DNA of 64,000 nt from Prostheceraeus crozeri (GCA_907163375.1 CAJQUW010009202.1:62002-126001), one strand, 5' to 3'; counted from the stretch's first letter, positions 12,817 to 22,482 are shown. Made by a program: numbers and translations. Notes: generated by a model from the letters alone, not told the origin.

Positions 12817-13983
12817 ATGGCTAATGACAGGAACCGCAAATACCATATTAAAATGTGCTCATGTGGGCGAGTTAATCGCAGTGCGGACGCCAAGGCGCAT
12901 GTCAAGAAGGCGGGCACCGGCCACATGATTATCTTGAATAGGTTTGCGTGCGTGAAGTGTAGAGTGCTGAAGGGTGATGAGGATGAGGCGCGTTTTTACA
13001 GAGTGCATGCTGACTGTAGTGGTGGTTTAGTGACTGATTTGAGATTTACGCAGTTGATTGTGGAAGAGAGGGAGCGAATGTTGGCGATCGAGCGAGAGGG
13101 TAAGGCTGAGAATGTTGTTGAGAATGATGAGTTGGCGAGAGCGGTTGCGTCGTTGGAGGGTGAGATTGAGCGAAAGAGAGTGCTTGAGAGTGATGATGAG
13201 GATGATGTGGATTTAGATAGGGAGCGTGTGAGGAAGCGTGTGAAGAAGTTGAGCTCTTCGTCATCGGAGGTGTCAAACATGGTCATCACCGACCCCCCGA
13301 AGAGCTCATCTTCCCCAAAAGTGAAGAGTGGTGGGATTCGTGTGCAGTCGGCGAGGTGGTTGAAGGATGAAGAGAAGAGGCATGTTTCGCAGCAGATGGC
13401 GCATGATTTGTTGGTGAATAAGTATGAGAGTTTGAAGAAAGTGAAGGATGAAGTTGTGAAGGAGTTGGATGAGTTAAAAAAGAAGGAACTGAAGTCGAAG
13501 GAGGTGGCGGATGAAAACATTAGAATGAGGCGTTGTGTGACTGATTTGAAGAATAAGACGCGAGAGTTGGAAGAGAAGAATGATGAGTGTGAGAAGAGGG
13601 CGAGTGCTGCGGAGAGAAGAATGAGAGATGCAGAGGCGAAGTTTGAGGAGATGATGAAGGAGATGAGTGTGTTGAGAGCGAGGAATGTTGAGTTGGAGAG
13701 GACTGTGGCTCGGCGGGGTGATGAGAGGCAGGCGTATGAGAAGTTGGAGCGCATGAGGGATGAGTGGGAACGTGTGAATGAGGATCGTTTGTTTGAGTTT
13801 CACATCCCTATTCGGGATAATCATTTGGCCGGCGAAGTACTCGTCAATCAAAATCTGGACGAGTCAATAATATGTTACAATGGTCATCCCACGAAAAAGT
13901 GTCTCCATGCCAGCCTACGAATGCGCGGTCACTTACACAAATTCTCGATTCGGAAACGCGCGAGACTACCAAAGGATGACTAA
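12817..13983 (+). CDS. Polinton coiled-coil protein with Cys motif
   Basis: A 388-residue open frame, using the Met after the probable leader intron (MANDRNRKYH). N-terminal 60 residues contain CSCGR, a downstream CVKC pair and ADCSGG, which could bind zinc. Residues about 90-350 are strongly charged and heptad-like (long Glu/Arg/Lys/Leu runs), predicting an extended coiled coil, with a SSSSSE/PKSSSSPK low-complexity break. Codons are unusually rich in GAG/GTG/AAG and TTG, unlike the AT-rich polymerase gene next door. I do not recognise the family. A GTAAGT...TTGCAG pair at about 13988-14048, after the stop, may be a 3' intron. Function unknown; a structural or scaffold role is only a guess. 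Confidence 0.7.
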   Translation: MANDRNRKYHIKMCSCGRVNRSADAKAHVKKAGTGHMIILNRFACVKCRVLKGDEDEARFYRVHADCSGGLVTDLRFTQLIVEERERMLAIEREGKAENVVENDELARAVASLEGEIERKRVLESDDEDDVDLDRERVRKRVKKLSSSSSEVSNMVITDPPKSSSSPKVKSGGIRVQSARWLKDEEKRHVSQQMAHDLLVNKYESLKKVKDEVVKELDELKKKELKSKEVADENIRMRRCVTDLKNKTRELEEKNDECEKRASAAERRMRDAEAKFEEMMKEMSVLRARNVELERTVARRGDERQAYEKLERMRDEWERVNEDRLFEFHIPIRDNHLAGEVLVNQNLDESIICYNGHPTKKCLHASLRMRGHLHKFSIRKRARLPKDD

Positions 13984-14078
13984 CTTGGTAAGTGAAAAAG
14001 TAAATAAGATAGTATATCCTATTCTAATACATATCATTTTCATTGCAGATCTTTGCCTGCCTTCACCACCCCATCAAT

Positions 14079-14226
14079 TTACTCCCGAGAACGAACCATC
14101 GGCTCTCTTAAGGGCCACCTAGGGGCAAGACATGATAGAACCTCCACGCGGTTTGCCCTGGGCAGTCTTCGGACTGGCGAATACTATCATTAAGTTGAAA
14201 CTGCTATCAGTCAACTTGAACGTTGC
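14079..14226 (+). repeat. 148-bp promoter-type repeat, copy 1
   Basis: TTACTCCCGAGAACGAACC to TTGAACGTTGC. Nearly identical copies at 14555-14700 and 15077-15224. Copy 1 ends 15 bp before a TATA box. Confidence 0.93.
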
Positions 14227-14241
14227 GTCGCGTTAGAGGGG

Positions 14242-14249
14242 TATATAAA
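14242..14249 (+). promoter_or_regulatory. TATA box of the 88-residue gene
   Basis: TATATAAA, 32 bp before ATG 14281. The short leader has repeated TCATT. Confidence 0.65.
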
Positions 14250-14280
14250 CCACTGCCTCTCATTTCATTTCATTTCAATC

Positions 14281-14547
14281 ATGCAGACGCCGAACAGTCA
14301 AGTCAGCTCTCCTCGCGGACCGCAGTTAAGGCCGCGAAATTTATTTGAGGAGTTTGTCAGGCTAGAGGAGCAAGACAGAGTTTTTAATAATCTTGCTCGG
14401 ATTGGCAATCCGATGACAGCAACTGCTGTCAATCCAACGGAATGGCGCTACATTCCACTTTTTAGCCATGTACCAGTTAGTGTGGAAGTCGACAGTGCTA
14501 CCAAAGAGAGAGTCAAAGACTCTCTCAGCAGAATTGGTAGGGTGTAA
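14281..14547 (+). CDS. Small Polinton protein, 88 residues
   Basis: ATG lies directly behind a TATA box and a TTTCATTTCAATC leader, which argues that this short frame is real. The protein has a Pro/Ser/Arg-rich N-terminus, an FEEFVRLEEQDRVFNNLARI helix candidate in the middle and no Cys, signal peptide or membrane segment. No family recognised. It sits between copies 1 and 2 of the 148-bp repeat, so each repeat seems to open a small transcription unit of its own. Confidence 0.6.
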   Translation: MQTPNSQVSSPRGPQLRPRNLFEEFVRLEEQDRVFNNLARIGNPMTATAVNPTEWRYIPLFSHVPVSVEVDSATKERVKDSLSRIGRV

Positions 14548-14554
14548 GATGACG

Positions 14555-14700
14555 TTACTCCCGAGAATGAACCATCGGCTCTCTTAAGGGCCACCATGGG
14601 GCAAGACATGATAGAACCTCCTCGCGGTTTGCCCTGGGCAGTCTTCGGACTGGCGAATACCATCATTAAGTTGAATCTGCTATCAGTCAACTTGAACATT
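14555..14700 (+). repeat. 148-bp promoter-type repeat, copy 2
   Basis: Same module as 14079-14226. Followed by a GCAGTCGATTGCTATCCCTG motif (14703-14722) that recurs in the 212-bp repeats downstream, then a TATA box. Confidence 0.93.
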
Positions 14701-14765
14701 ATGCAGTCGATTGCTATCCCTGAAGCATTCTGATTCGCTGTTGAGCAATTCATTGTTGAAAACCC

Positions 14766-14773
14766 TATATAAG
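14766..14773 (+). promoter_or_regulatory. TATA box of the 84-residue gene
   Basis: TATATAAG, 41 bp before ATG 14814. Confidence 0.65.
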
Positions 14774-14813
14774 CCAGAAGATTGTAGCGCTTCTCATTCA
14801 ATTTGAAGTCACG

Positions 14814-15068
14814 ATGGAAGCGACATCTACCGACAACATTCCCGTCTTCACCGATGAAGACAATGCCATTCCCGAGTTCGTCATCCTCGACGAGTGGGAT
14901 GAGGAGGATGAGAAGAAGGGGAAGATCAAGAGGATCGTTTGGACGGATGAGGTGTGGACTCCAAATACCACCCGCATCCGAAAGGTGCCAGATGCACCAG
15001 CACGGCTTAGGCGGTATAGGGTATACGAGAACCTAACCGTCATACCTATTGACTATTCAAGCCAATAG
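14814..15068 (+). CDS. Small acidic Polinton protein, 84 residues
   Basis: Begins MEATSTDNIPVF, behind its own TATA box. The first half is very acidic (DEWDEEDEKKGK), the second half basic with a WTDEVWTPNTTRI block. No cysteines, membrane segment or known domain. The placement, between copies 2 and 3 of the 148-bp repeat and with promoter spacing like that of the 88-residue gene, supports a true gene. Acidic short proteins under early-type promoters are common among viral host-interaction factors, but that is inference only. Confidence 0.6.
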   Translation: MEATSTDNIPVFTDEDNAIPEFVILDEWDEEDEKKGKIKRIVWTDEVWTPNTTRIRKVPDAPARLRRYRVYENLTVIPIDYSSQ

Positions 15069-15076
15069 TCATCTTG

Positions 15077-15224
15077 TTACTCCCGAGAACGAACCATCGG
15101 CTCTCTTAAGGGCCACCATGGGGCAAGACATGATAGAACCTCCTCGCGGTTTGCCCTGGGCAGTCTTCGGACCGGCGAATACTATCATTAAGTTGAATCT
15201 GCTATCAGTCAACTTGAACGTTGC
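15077..15224 (+). repeat. 148-bp promoter-type repeat, copy 3
   Basis: Third copy; no TATA box or open frame follows closely, so it may be an orphan of a lost small gene. Confidence 0.9.
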
Positions 15225-15560
15225 AAATGAAGTTCGGTGTAATACTTCCTTTCGACGGGCGTTCCTGTAAAGGGCGGCGGTGAAACCCGTAGCTATGTAT
15301 ACCGCAAGGGACATTCGGCAATGGTCAATCTTGTTAAACCTCTCTGCGTCATGTTTGCAAGTGATTGCCTCTGTCTCAACGTAGTATGCATTCGCGTCAG
15401 GGCGACATTTAGCCAACTGTCGAAGGTTGCCTAAAACTTTCCTTTGCATACGTTATGAGAACCATGAGTTCTACCTGTCTCTATCAATGAGACGAATTGA
15501 TGAATGGAATGAAATGGGAGGACACTCACGCGCCACACGCAACATAACACACTTCTCTCT
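15225..15560. other. Polinton spacer, nothing recognised
   Basis: No convincing gene. A minus-strand open frame (15069-15449) runs partly through repeat copy 3 and is probably chance. Confidence 0.4.
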
Positions 15561-15972
15561 TCCGTAGTCTAACAAGCTCTTTACACATGGATCGCAGTCG
15601 ATTGCTATCCCTGTATCAGAAGTGTAAGCTATCTTAATTTTATTTGACACTATTTCATCTATTATCATCATCATCGCCCATATGAAATGTTATAAGATTT
15701 ACAAGTTAGACTAAGCGTGCTACTATTTCCAAATGAAAAAGTATACATGGTTAAATCATCCACTTAAGCCCATCCGTAGTCTAACAAGCTCTTTACACAT
15801 GGATCGCAGTCGATTGCTATCCCTGTATCAGAAGTGTAAGCTATCTTAATTTATTTGACACTATTTCATCTACCATCATCGTCCATATGAAATGTTTTAA
15901 GATTTACAAGTTAGACTAAGCGTGCTACTATTTCCAAATGAAAAAGTATACATGGTTAAATTATTCACTAAA
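15561..15972 (+). repeat. 212-bp direct repeat, two copies
   Basis: Copies start TCCGTAGTCTAACAAGC at 15561 and 15773 and differ by small indels. Each contains GCAGTCGATTGCTATCCCTG, shared with 14703-14722. Noncoding; may be regulatory or a duplicated remnant of a promoter. Confidence 0.85.
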
Positions 15973-16026
15973 GCCCCATTCAAGTAAGTCAGTATGAAAG
16001 CAAAGATAATACGAAATAAAAATTTA

Positions 16027-16464
16027 TTATGGCATGTATTTCAAAAGGTCTTCATCGTCAATATCGTCCCAGAGTCTGGCTTCACATAGATCACAAAAAC
16101 AGTTGAGCTGCTTTAAACGTTCTTCTGCAGCGTCCCTCACTTTCTCAATGTACGCCCACTCCGCCACGGTTCGCGGTTGGGAGTTAGGGGTGTACCACTC
16201 CCATATTTGATGCAAGTGCGACTTGCTGGTCATCTCCATCACCCCTTCGGCATCATATTGTAAATATTTCCACCGTATGCCTGTTAGGTCGGGCAACTCC
16301 TCTTCATCCTCCTCCGATAATGATAACTTTCGTATATTGTCGAGATTGTATGTCTTCTCCACCTTCACCTTTCTTGGTGCATTTGGTGTAACGAGCACCT
16401 TTGCTGATGTACATGGAGAGGAGAACTCCAATGCGGTATTTGGTGTTGTTGGAGGACTTGTCAT
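16027..16464 (-). CDS. Polinton protein of unknown function, 145 residues
   Basis: Starts MTSPPTTPNTA on the minus strand; the TAA stop overlaps an AATAAA polyadenylation signal (TAATAAAT), which supports a real, compactly ended gene. N-terminal third is Pro/Ser/Thr-rich; the middle has an acidic SLSEEDEEELPDL stretch; the C-terminus has LNCFCDLCEARLWDD, a possible half zinc site. No known family. It diverges from the DNA polymerase gene, with about 480 bp between their starts. Confidence 0.55.
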   Translation of the reverse strand: MTSPPTTPNTALEFSSPCTSAKVLVTPNAPRKVKVEKTYNLDNIRKLSLSEEDEEELPDLTGIRWKYLQYDAEGVMEMTSKSHLHQIWEWYTPNSQPRTVAEWAYIEKVRDAAEERLKQLNCFCDLCEARLWDDIDDEDLLKYMP

Positions 16465-16577
16465 GTTGTCTTTGAAATGCTGACTTTGAATAATGATAAC
16501 TTTAACATTTTTCTAATTCTTAAGTATACACAAGCAGCCAATCAGAATGAACATCCAATGAATGAAGAGAATGAAAG

Positions 16578-16585
16578 TATATAAG
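16578..16585 (+). promoter_or_regulatory. TATA box upstream of polymerase B
   Basis: TATATAAG in the divergent spacer. It is followed by three imperfect 41-bp-spaced repeats of TTTGAG(A/G)CGTA (16617, 16658, 16699). A GTAAGT near 16770 and a CTTTCAG near 16960 could bound a leader intron. Confidence 0.5.
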
Positions 16586-16942
16586 CAAAGTGACATTCGT
16601 GTCATTTCACTCTGTCTTTGAGACGTATAAGTGAAGTGTTCTCTAGCAAATTCTATATTTGAGGCGTACAAGTGAACTGCTCTCTCGTGAATTCCAAATT
16701 TGAGACGTATTATTTGAGTGAAGTCTCTATCTTGTTGAAGTATCAACCTTAAACCTGATTTCGTTGAAATAGTAAGTTGAAAATTTCTTCACTCATCTCC
16801 GTCAAACGTGTGGTTAATAGCATCTTCCTCAATTTCAGCCATCAACTTCATCACCAACGCCCTCCCTTCTCGAGGAAAGTTTAGAGTCGTTGAGTCAAAG
16901 TAGGTTGTAACAATACACTGAGACTTGAACAGAGATGATAGA

Positions 16943-19900
16943 ATGATTTCTCTTTCAGGTGATGTGAGTTCCAGCTCAGGACTCTCGCGACAAGGCAACG
17001 AGTGGGAATGTGCCGACTGCGGACATATGTTTACAAGGAAGCACAGTCTCCTTCGACACATCAAACAACGTGTGTGTCAACGCAAAGCGGCGTCAATCTC
17101 CGGAGGTGAAGTTGATTCTGACGATGACATCTCCTTTCCTTGCGATTTGTGCCCTCTTTCTTTTGATAGTCACTTTCAGCGATCTTCGCACAGACTTCAA
17201 CACACGCATGCAAATGATCACTACACCAACGGTACCTCTACCATCTCCCTCATTAATGTTTCACATAATAATTTAGTACGCGACTACTGCATGGAGCCCA
17301 ATACTCAAATAGTAGATTTTCCTGAGTGGCTCCTTCAAAATTCAAACATTATCGAAGCGCTCTTCAACAATTTAGACAATTTTAGAATGAAGGCGCTCAT
17401 CTACCTTAAACTAAAATATATTAAGATAGATTTTCAAACGGGTCAAGTGACGGAGAGAATACAGTTTCATGTTCCTTCCTCTTCCGCAACCGAAGTTGTA
17501 GACTGCGAGTCTTGGCTAAATTTTCACATTCAATGTTTAAAATCAAATGTAGATAAATTCAATCAACGCGACAGCGCTCTCATTTTTGATGGTGTGGACT
17601 CAGCCATATTCAAAATTTCCCTATTAGAAAGTCATGCAGCTCGAGGCACATTTAAACTACCAAAAACGTTGTATAATAAGAAAGCTGTCATCAATGTCGA
17701 TTGTAAATCACAGTGTTTCAAATATGCAGTCCTATCCATCCTTCACTATAATGATATCAACGCGAATCGAAATCATACCTATAGCTATAGACAGTGGGAG
17801 GATGAACTAGACTTTGAAGGTTGTGATAGTAACAACATGAAAATCAAAGATGTAGAAACGTTCGAAAAACATAATAAGATTAAAATTGTCGTTCACGTGT
17901 GGGAGAAGGGGTTGAAGGGTGCCCGCTATAATTCACGTTCAACTTGTTATGAACGTGTAGTCAACCTCTTATTAGTAAAACAAGATGATAGCGAGGAATG
18001 GCACTACTGTGGTATTCCCAAAATCTCTCGCTTGTACACTCACTTGGGGCACTCTAAAAGAGGTGAACATTTTGTATGCGACCGCTGCATCCGCTCCTTT
18101 TGGAGTAAAGATAAATTTGAAACTCACTATGAATGGTGCAAGCGAGGTAAATTACAAATGGAACGCATGCCCAAAGATAAAATATTTTCACATAGGGATA
18201 ATGGTGACGAATTAAGTCCCCTGCGTGTCATTTACGCAGACATAGAATGCTACATTGATGATATCATCCACAAGCCAGCAGCCATATCCTGCTATGAAGT
18301 ATGGCATGACCACTTTAGGAATAGACAAAACAAAATGCATACTTGGCAAGGTGAAGATTGCATTTCAAAATTTCTAGAATTTCTCGATAAAGCTGCTAAA
18401 TTTCAACAATCATATGATTCCCAATTGCAGCGTAAGTCACTACATATGTCAGATGAAGACAAACAAAAATTTGAAAGTTGCACATCCTGTCCTAAATGTC
18501 ATAAAACGTTTGATGACGATAAAATTAAGAAAGTGCGTGATCATGATCACATCACTGGTAAATTTAGAAACGCACTCTGCTCCAAATGTAACTTTTCACT
18601 TAGGTTGAGACGTCGTGTACTACCCGTCATTTTTCATAACTTTAAGGGCTATGACAGTCATATGCTCATAAAAGGAGGGTTGAGCCAGATGAAATTGTGG
18701 CAGTTTAATGTAATAGCACAAACGAGAGAAAAATTCATGGCAATGACAGCAAAAGTACCAGTAGATAAAACTAAAGAAAATAAGACAGTCTTCTTCGAAA
18801 TAAAATTTTTAGATTCATTTCAATTCATGTCAGCGTCACTAGCTTCTCTCGTTCGTAATCTCAAGTTTCTTCCCCATAGTCAAACTTTGAAGAAACACTA
18901 TCCAAACTTAACGGATGAAATAATCACTCGCAAAGGAGTCTTTCCTTATGCGTATTTTAGCTCAATGTCTAAACTAAATGAAACAACCCTTCCTTCCATT
19001 GACAAATTCAAAAACGATTTGACGGGTGAAGATTGTCCAGTAGAGGACTATGAACATGCTCAAGAGGCATGGTTAAAATTTGATTGTAAAACGTTTGGCG
19101 ATTATATGATCGCTTACTTAGAATTAGATGTCATTTTGCTGGCTGATGTCTTTCAGGAATTTCGACGAGTGGCATTAGAAGAAGACAAATTAGATCCTGT
19201 CCACTTTGTCAGTCTACCAGCCATGTCCTTTAAATCAGCCTTTAAAATGACTGGTGAAACCATTCATCTCTTACAAGACCCGGAGATGTATAATATATTT
19301 GAGCGCGGAATACGCGGTGGTCTCACATTTGTAAATAAACATCATATAAAATCTGAAACAGTAGGTGATGATCATATCCACCTAAAGTACTATGACCAAA
19401 ATAATTTATATGGTAGTTCACTGTCTAAACCACTACCTCATTCCGAGTTTAGTTGGTTAAATCAAGATGAGCTTGAGTATTACTCCAACCCTTCAAACAT
19501 ACTGAAGATTCCAGATGAAGGTGATTGGGGATATTATTTTGAAGTGGATTTGATTTATCCAAATAGCATTAAAAATAAAACTGCTGATTTCCCACTCGCA
19601 CCTGAATCTGGCGAAGTGACTGAAGATATGTTTTCACCATTCATGTCACAATTTCATAATAACTTAACAGAGTGTGGACAGCCAAGGTACAAACCATGCC
19701 GCAAACTTTTACTCACCCAATATGATAAGAAAAATTATCTCGTACACTTCTGCATATTAAAATTCTATTTAGAAATGGGCATGCTTCTAAAGTCAGTTCA
19801 CCGCATTATCAAATTTAGACAGAAAGCCTTCCTCAAACCCTACATAGATAGTAACAGTCAAAAACGTGCACTAGCCCAAAATAATTTTGAAAAGGATTTT

Positions 19901-20743
19901 TATAAATATAAGAATAACAGTCTATTCGGAAAGACCATGGAGGATGTTAGAAAACGCATAAACTACAAACTAGTCACTGATGAACAAAAATATCACAAAT
20001 TGACCTCATCACCTCTTTTCATTGATAGAGACATCATCGATGAGGATCTTGTAGGTGTTAAAATGATTAAATCAGAAGTTGAGTTGTGCAAACCCATCTA
20101 TATTGGGCAAGCCGTTTTAGATTATTCCAAGCTTGAAATGTATCAACTCTTCTACAAAATATTAAAACCATGCCCTCTCGTAAAAGAGGTTCGCTTGCTG
20201 GGTGGTGATACAGATAGTTTCTTTTTAGGAATTACCACTCAAAAAGATTTAAATTTTAATGAAGTAGGCAAGTCATTAGAAAAATATTTCGATACATCTA
20301 ACTACAATCCCACTCATCCACTCTATTCCATACAGAATAAAGCCAAACTTGGTTGTTTTAAGGATGAAACAGCAGGAAAGGAAATAGATGAAATGATTCT
20401 CCTCCGTCCTAAAATGTATTCCATGAAACTAAAAGAATGTGCAGATAGTATTAAGCGTGCTAAAGGTATATCAAAATCCATTGTTCATAAAATGAAACAT
20501 CGGTCCTATAAGAAGGCCTATAAAAATAAAACTATAACGTTTGTCAATATGACAATCTTAAAATCTCAAGTTCATACTGTGAAAACGTACACATTTAAGA
20601 AACGAGCACTTTCAGCATGGGAGGATAAGAGGTGTTGGATAGGACATAACACATCTCTTCCACATGGACATCCTGACACAAACATACCTCCACCCAAAAG
20701 AATAAAACTCACGCTACCACATTCAGGAGATGTATTGACATAA
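16943..20743 (+). CDS. POLB: Protein-primed DNA polymerase B of the Polinton
   Basis: About 1266 residues from the first in-frame ATG. It replicates the element, priming on a terminal protein at the inverted repeats. Order of parts: two C2H2 zinc fingers near residues 20-90, a third near 375-400, then the 3'-5' exonuclease with IYADIEC (about 428), NFKGYDS (about 563) and YLELDV (about 727). A CPKC...CSKC zinc site with DHDH lies inside it (about 516-551). The polymerase domain has YYDQNNLYGSS (about 816), KYKNNSLFGKT (about 990) and the catalytic GGDTDSFF (about 1087). All key acidic residues are present. Length is normal for Polintons with fused N-terminal fingers. The polymerase and the facing gene at 20923 end tail to tail. 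Confidence 0.96.
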   Translation: MISLSGDVSSSSGLSRQGNEWECADCGHMFTRKHSLLRHIKQRVCQRKAASISGGEVDSDDDISFPCDLCPLSFDSHFQRSSHRLQHTHANDHYTNGTSTISLINVSHNNLVRDYCMEPNTQIVDFPEWLLQNSNIIEALFNNLDNFRMKALIYLKLKYIKIDFQTGQVTERIQFHVPSSSATEVVDCESWLNFHIQCLKSNVDKFNQRDSALIFDGVDSAIFKISLLESHAARGTFKLPKTLYNKKAVINVDCKSQCFKYAVLSILHYNDINANRNHTYSYRQWEDELDFEGCDSNNMKIKDVETFEKHNKIKIVVHVWEKGLKGARYNSRSTCYERVVNLLLVKQDDSEEWHYCGIPKISRLYTHLGHSKRGEHFVCDRCIRSFWSKDKFETHYEWCKRGKLQMERMPKDKIFSHRDNGDELSPLRVIYADIECYIDDIIHKPAAISCYEVWHDHFRNRQNKMHTWQGEDCISKFLEFLDKAAKFQQSYDSQLQRKSLHMSDEDKQKFESCTSCPKCHKTFDDDKIKKVRDHDHITGKFRNALCSKCNFSLRLRRRVLPVIFHNFKGYDSHMLIKGGLSQMKLWQFNVIAQTREKFMAMTAKVPVDKTKENKTVFFEIKFLDSFQFMSASLASLVRNLKFLPHSQTLKKHYPNLTDEIITRKGVFPYAYFSSMSKLNETTLPSIDKFKNDLTGEDCPVEDYEHAQEAWLKFDCKTFGDYMIAYLELDVILLADVFQEFRRVALEEDKLDPVHFVSLPAMSFKSAFKMTGETIHLLQDPEMYNIFERGIRGGLTFVNKHHIKSETVGDDHIHLKYYDQNNLYGSSLSKPLPHSEFSWLNQDELEYYSNPSNILKIPDEGDWGYYFEVDLIYPNSIKNKTADFPLAPESGEVTEDMFSPFMSQFHNNLTECGQPRYKPCRKLLLTQYDKKNYLVHFCILKFYLEMGMLLKSVHRIIKFRQKAFLKPYIDSNSQKRALAQNNFEKDFYKYKNNSLFGKTMEDVRKRINYKLVTDEQKYHKLTSSPLFIDRDIIDEDLVGVKMIKSEVELCKPIYIGQAVLDYSKLEMYQLFYKILKPCPLVKEVRLLGGDTDSFFLGITTQKDLNFNEVGKSLEKYFDTSNYNPTHPLYSIQNKAKLGCFKDETAGKEIDEMILLRPKMYSMKLKECADSIKRAKGISKSIVHKMKHRSYKKAYKNKTITFVNMTILKSQVHTVKTYTFKKRALSAWEDKRCWIGHNTSLPHGHPDTNIPPPKRIKLTLPHSGDVLT

Positions 20744-20893
20744 TCAACTTTAACTCAGTATTTTGATGTTGCTTTTTGTAGATATACATGGTTGTTTTAT
20801 GTATCGCATGAGATCGTTTCTTCCTTGTGAATATATGCCTACAGTCAGCCCATTCCCCCTATATCTGTGAAAAGACTTTTTCATATACATATT

Positions 20894-20907
20894 TTTATTT
20901 CAATAAA
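20894..20907. terminator. Bidirectional polyadenylation signals
   Basis: TTTATT (minus-strand AATAAA) at 20894-20899 and plus-strand AATAAA at 20902-20907, between the convergent polymerase and virion-protein genes. Confidence 0.65.
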
Positions 20908-20922
20908 CATATCACAATGACT

Positions 20923-22443
20923 TCACTTTGTTTTCCGAAACACTAACGTTATGAGGGATTTAGTATCTTTCACGTGGATGCACTCTTGTAAACCATTGGT
21001 AATTTTGATAGCAATAGAGGGTATAGTTTGTTTGATGACGGGATGATAGAAAATAGATTCAAACATCTTCTCGACTATTCCATATGAAGCGTCTTTATCA
21101 TGAATGAAATCGCGTAAAATGTATTCTTTTTTCTCGCCAACAGAAATAGGTAAAATCAAATCACTTTGAATGTAAAGGTGCTGTTCATGTTTATCAAGTG
21201 TCATTGGTGTTTCTATACCAATCGTATGCGCAGCAGCAAACACTGTTTGTAGCATTGAAAAACCAAAGAGTTTTTTCAAATTTTTACTCAATTGACATTG
21301 AATGTCATCACCCAGTCTCAGAACAACGCGTTGATTTTCAATTGAAAACGAAATGTGGTGTGTCTTTACATCATATTTACTTTTCATCACATGCTTCAAC
21401 TTCTGTTGTATATAAGGATTTACTACATGAATGAAGCTTTCAACTGTATGATATAGACGCGGCATTATATTGATAGCAACTTTAGATTCTTCATAAGACT
21501 GGTAAATTTTCTTGATGCGATCGCCATAGATGTCCACCCACCATTCATCATTAACTGAATCAGCTTTAGTGTGATATTCATGAGAAGCATACACCACACC
21601 GCTTCCAATAATAGGCGTATAATGTCTTACAAAATGACGCAAGGTTGGAGAGAAATAAACTGTAAGTTTGTCATTATATTTCTGAATAACCAACTTATTT
21701 TTGTCCGCCATAATGTTCTCTCCATACTTCTTACCCACAGTCTCATTCCATCGTTTTACTAACTCAATAAGTGATAAAGGTTGAACACCACGCTTTTTCA
21801 AAATGATGCGTTCTTCACATTCTACAACATCTTCATCAAATATTTTAAATCTATAATGAAATTTGTTGATTCGATTTGAATAAACTCTTCTAACATTTGG
21901 AGTAGCAATTGACATTAGATGTAGTCCATGACCAAAACCGAGATGTGGATAGAATTCATTATCCAACCTCAGTGTAAGACCTTTAGTAAAAGAATGAAAG
22001 CGGAGGAACTGTCTCCCACTCCAATGATAGATAGTAAACTCATAAGCTTTCTGATTTTTATTCTTCATGATGGAAGTATTACCACTGTTGAATGCCTTAA
22101 TAATTTTCTCATTCCCAAATGGCTCATAAGAATCTGATTTTATCTGAATCCATTCATAGTTCCACTTTCCATCTGACGTTAAATTGTATGGGAACTGAAA
22201 TGCATTATTCATCGTTATTCCATCATGGGTGCGAGGAGTCAATATCATTTCTTCCAAATCATTCACATTCTGAATATTGCTATCATAGCAAATACTAGAA
22301 ACGCCAACCTCCCATTCACCTTCTAAATGCAGTGGCCGATTTAATTCTACTCGATAGTCTGATGGTTTATTTTTGGGAAATTTATTCATAGAAGCATTAC
22401 TGGGCAAGTAGATTAGAAACGAGTCCTTATTTTCACTTTCCAT
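20923..22443 (-). CDS. Polinton virion-type protein, LEGEWEVG family
   Basis: About 506 residues from the Met in MESENKDSFLIYLPSNASM; an upstream Met at 22473 is also possible. The N-terminal block DSFLIYLPSNASM, PSDYRVELNRPL and LEGEWEVGVSSI is a signature of a protein I know as recurrent in invertebrate Polintons, beside the capsid genes. The rest is rich in predicted beta strands with no membrane segment or Cys motif. It is a paralogue of the next gene upstream (22483-23763). Position suggests a minor capsid or vertex/fibre component; this role is inferred, not shown. Confidence 0.75.
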   Translation of the reverse strand: MESENKDSFLIYLPSNASMNKFPKNKPSDYRVELNRPLHLEGEWEVGVSSICYDSNIQNVNDLEEMILTPRTHDGITMNNAFQFPYNLTSDGKWNYEWIQIKSDSYEPFGNEKIIKAFNSGNTSIMKNKNQKAYEFTIYHWSGRQFLRFHSFTKGLTLRLDNEFYPHLGFGHGLHLMSIATPNVRRVYSNRINKFHYRFKIFDEDVVECEERIILKKRGVQPLSLIELVKRWNETVGKKYGENIMADKNKLVIQKYNDKLTVYFSPTLRHFVRHYTPIIGSGVVYASHEYHTKADSVNDEWWVDIYGDRIKKIYQSYEESKVAINIMPRLYHTVESFIHVVNPYIQQKLKHVMKSKYDVKTHHISFSIENQRVVLRLGDDIQCQLSKNLKKLFGFSMLQTVFAAAHTIGIETPMTLDKHEQHLYIQSDLILPISVGEKKEYILRDFIHDKDASYGIVEKMFESIFYHPVIKQTIPSIAIKITNGLQECIHVKDTKSLITLVFRKTK

Positions 22444-22482
22444 ATTATTCACATTGGAAAAATATATTAGCATACGTTTGCA

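Noticed and set aside
12996-13851. Long minus-strand open frames (up to 252 residues) opposite the coiled-coil gene
   Set aside because: Ser/Phe- and His/Pro-rich mirror images of Glu/Lys-rich coding DNA; no start context or family resemblance.
14448-14801. 117-residue minus-strand frame
   Set aside because: Made largely of the inverse of the 148-bp repeat, which also appears in the frame at 15069-15449.
15069-15449. 126-residue minus-strand frame in the Polinton
   Set aside because: Runs through a copy of the 148-bp noncoding repeat and resembles nothing known; no TATA box on that strand.
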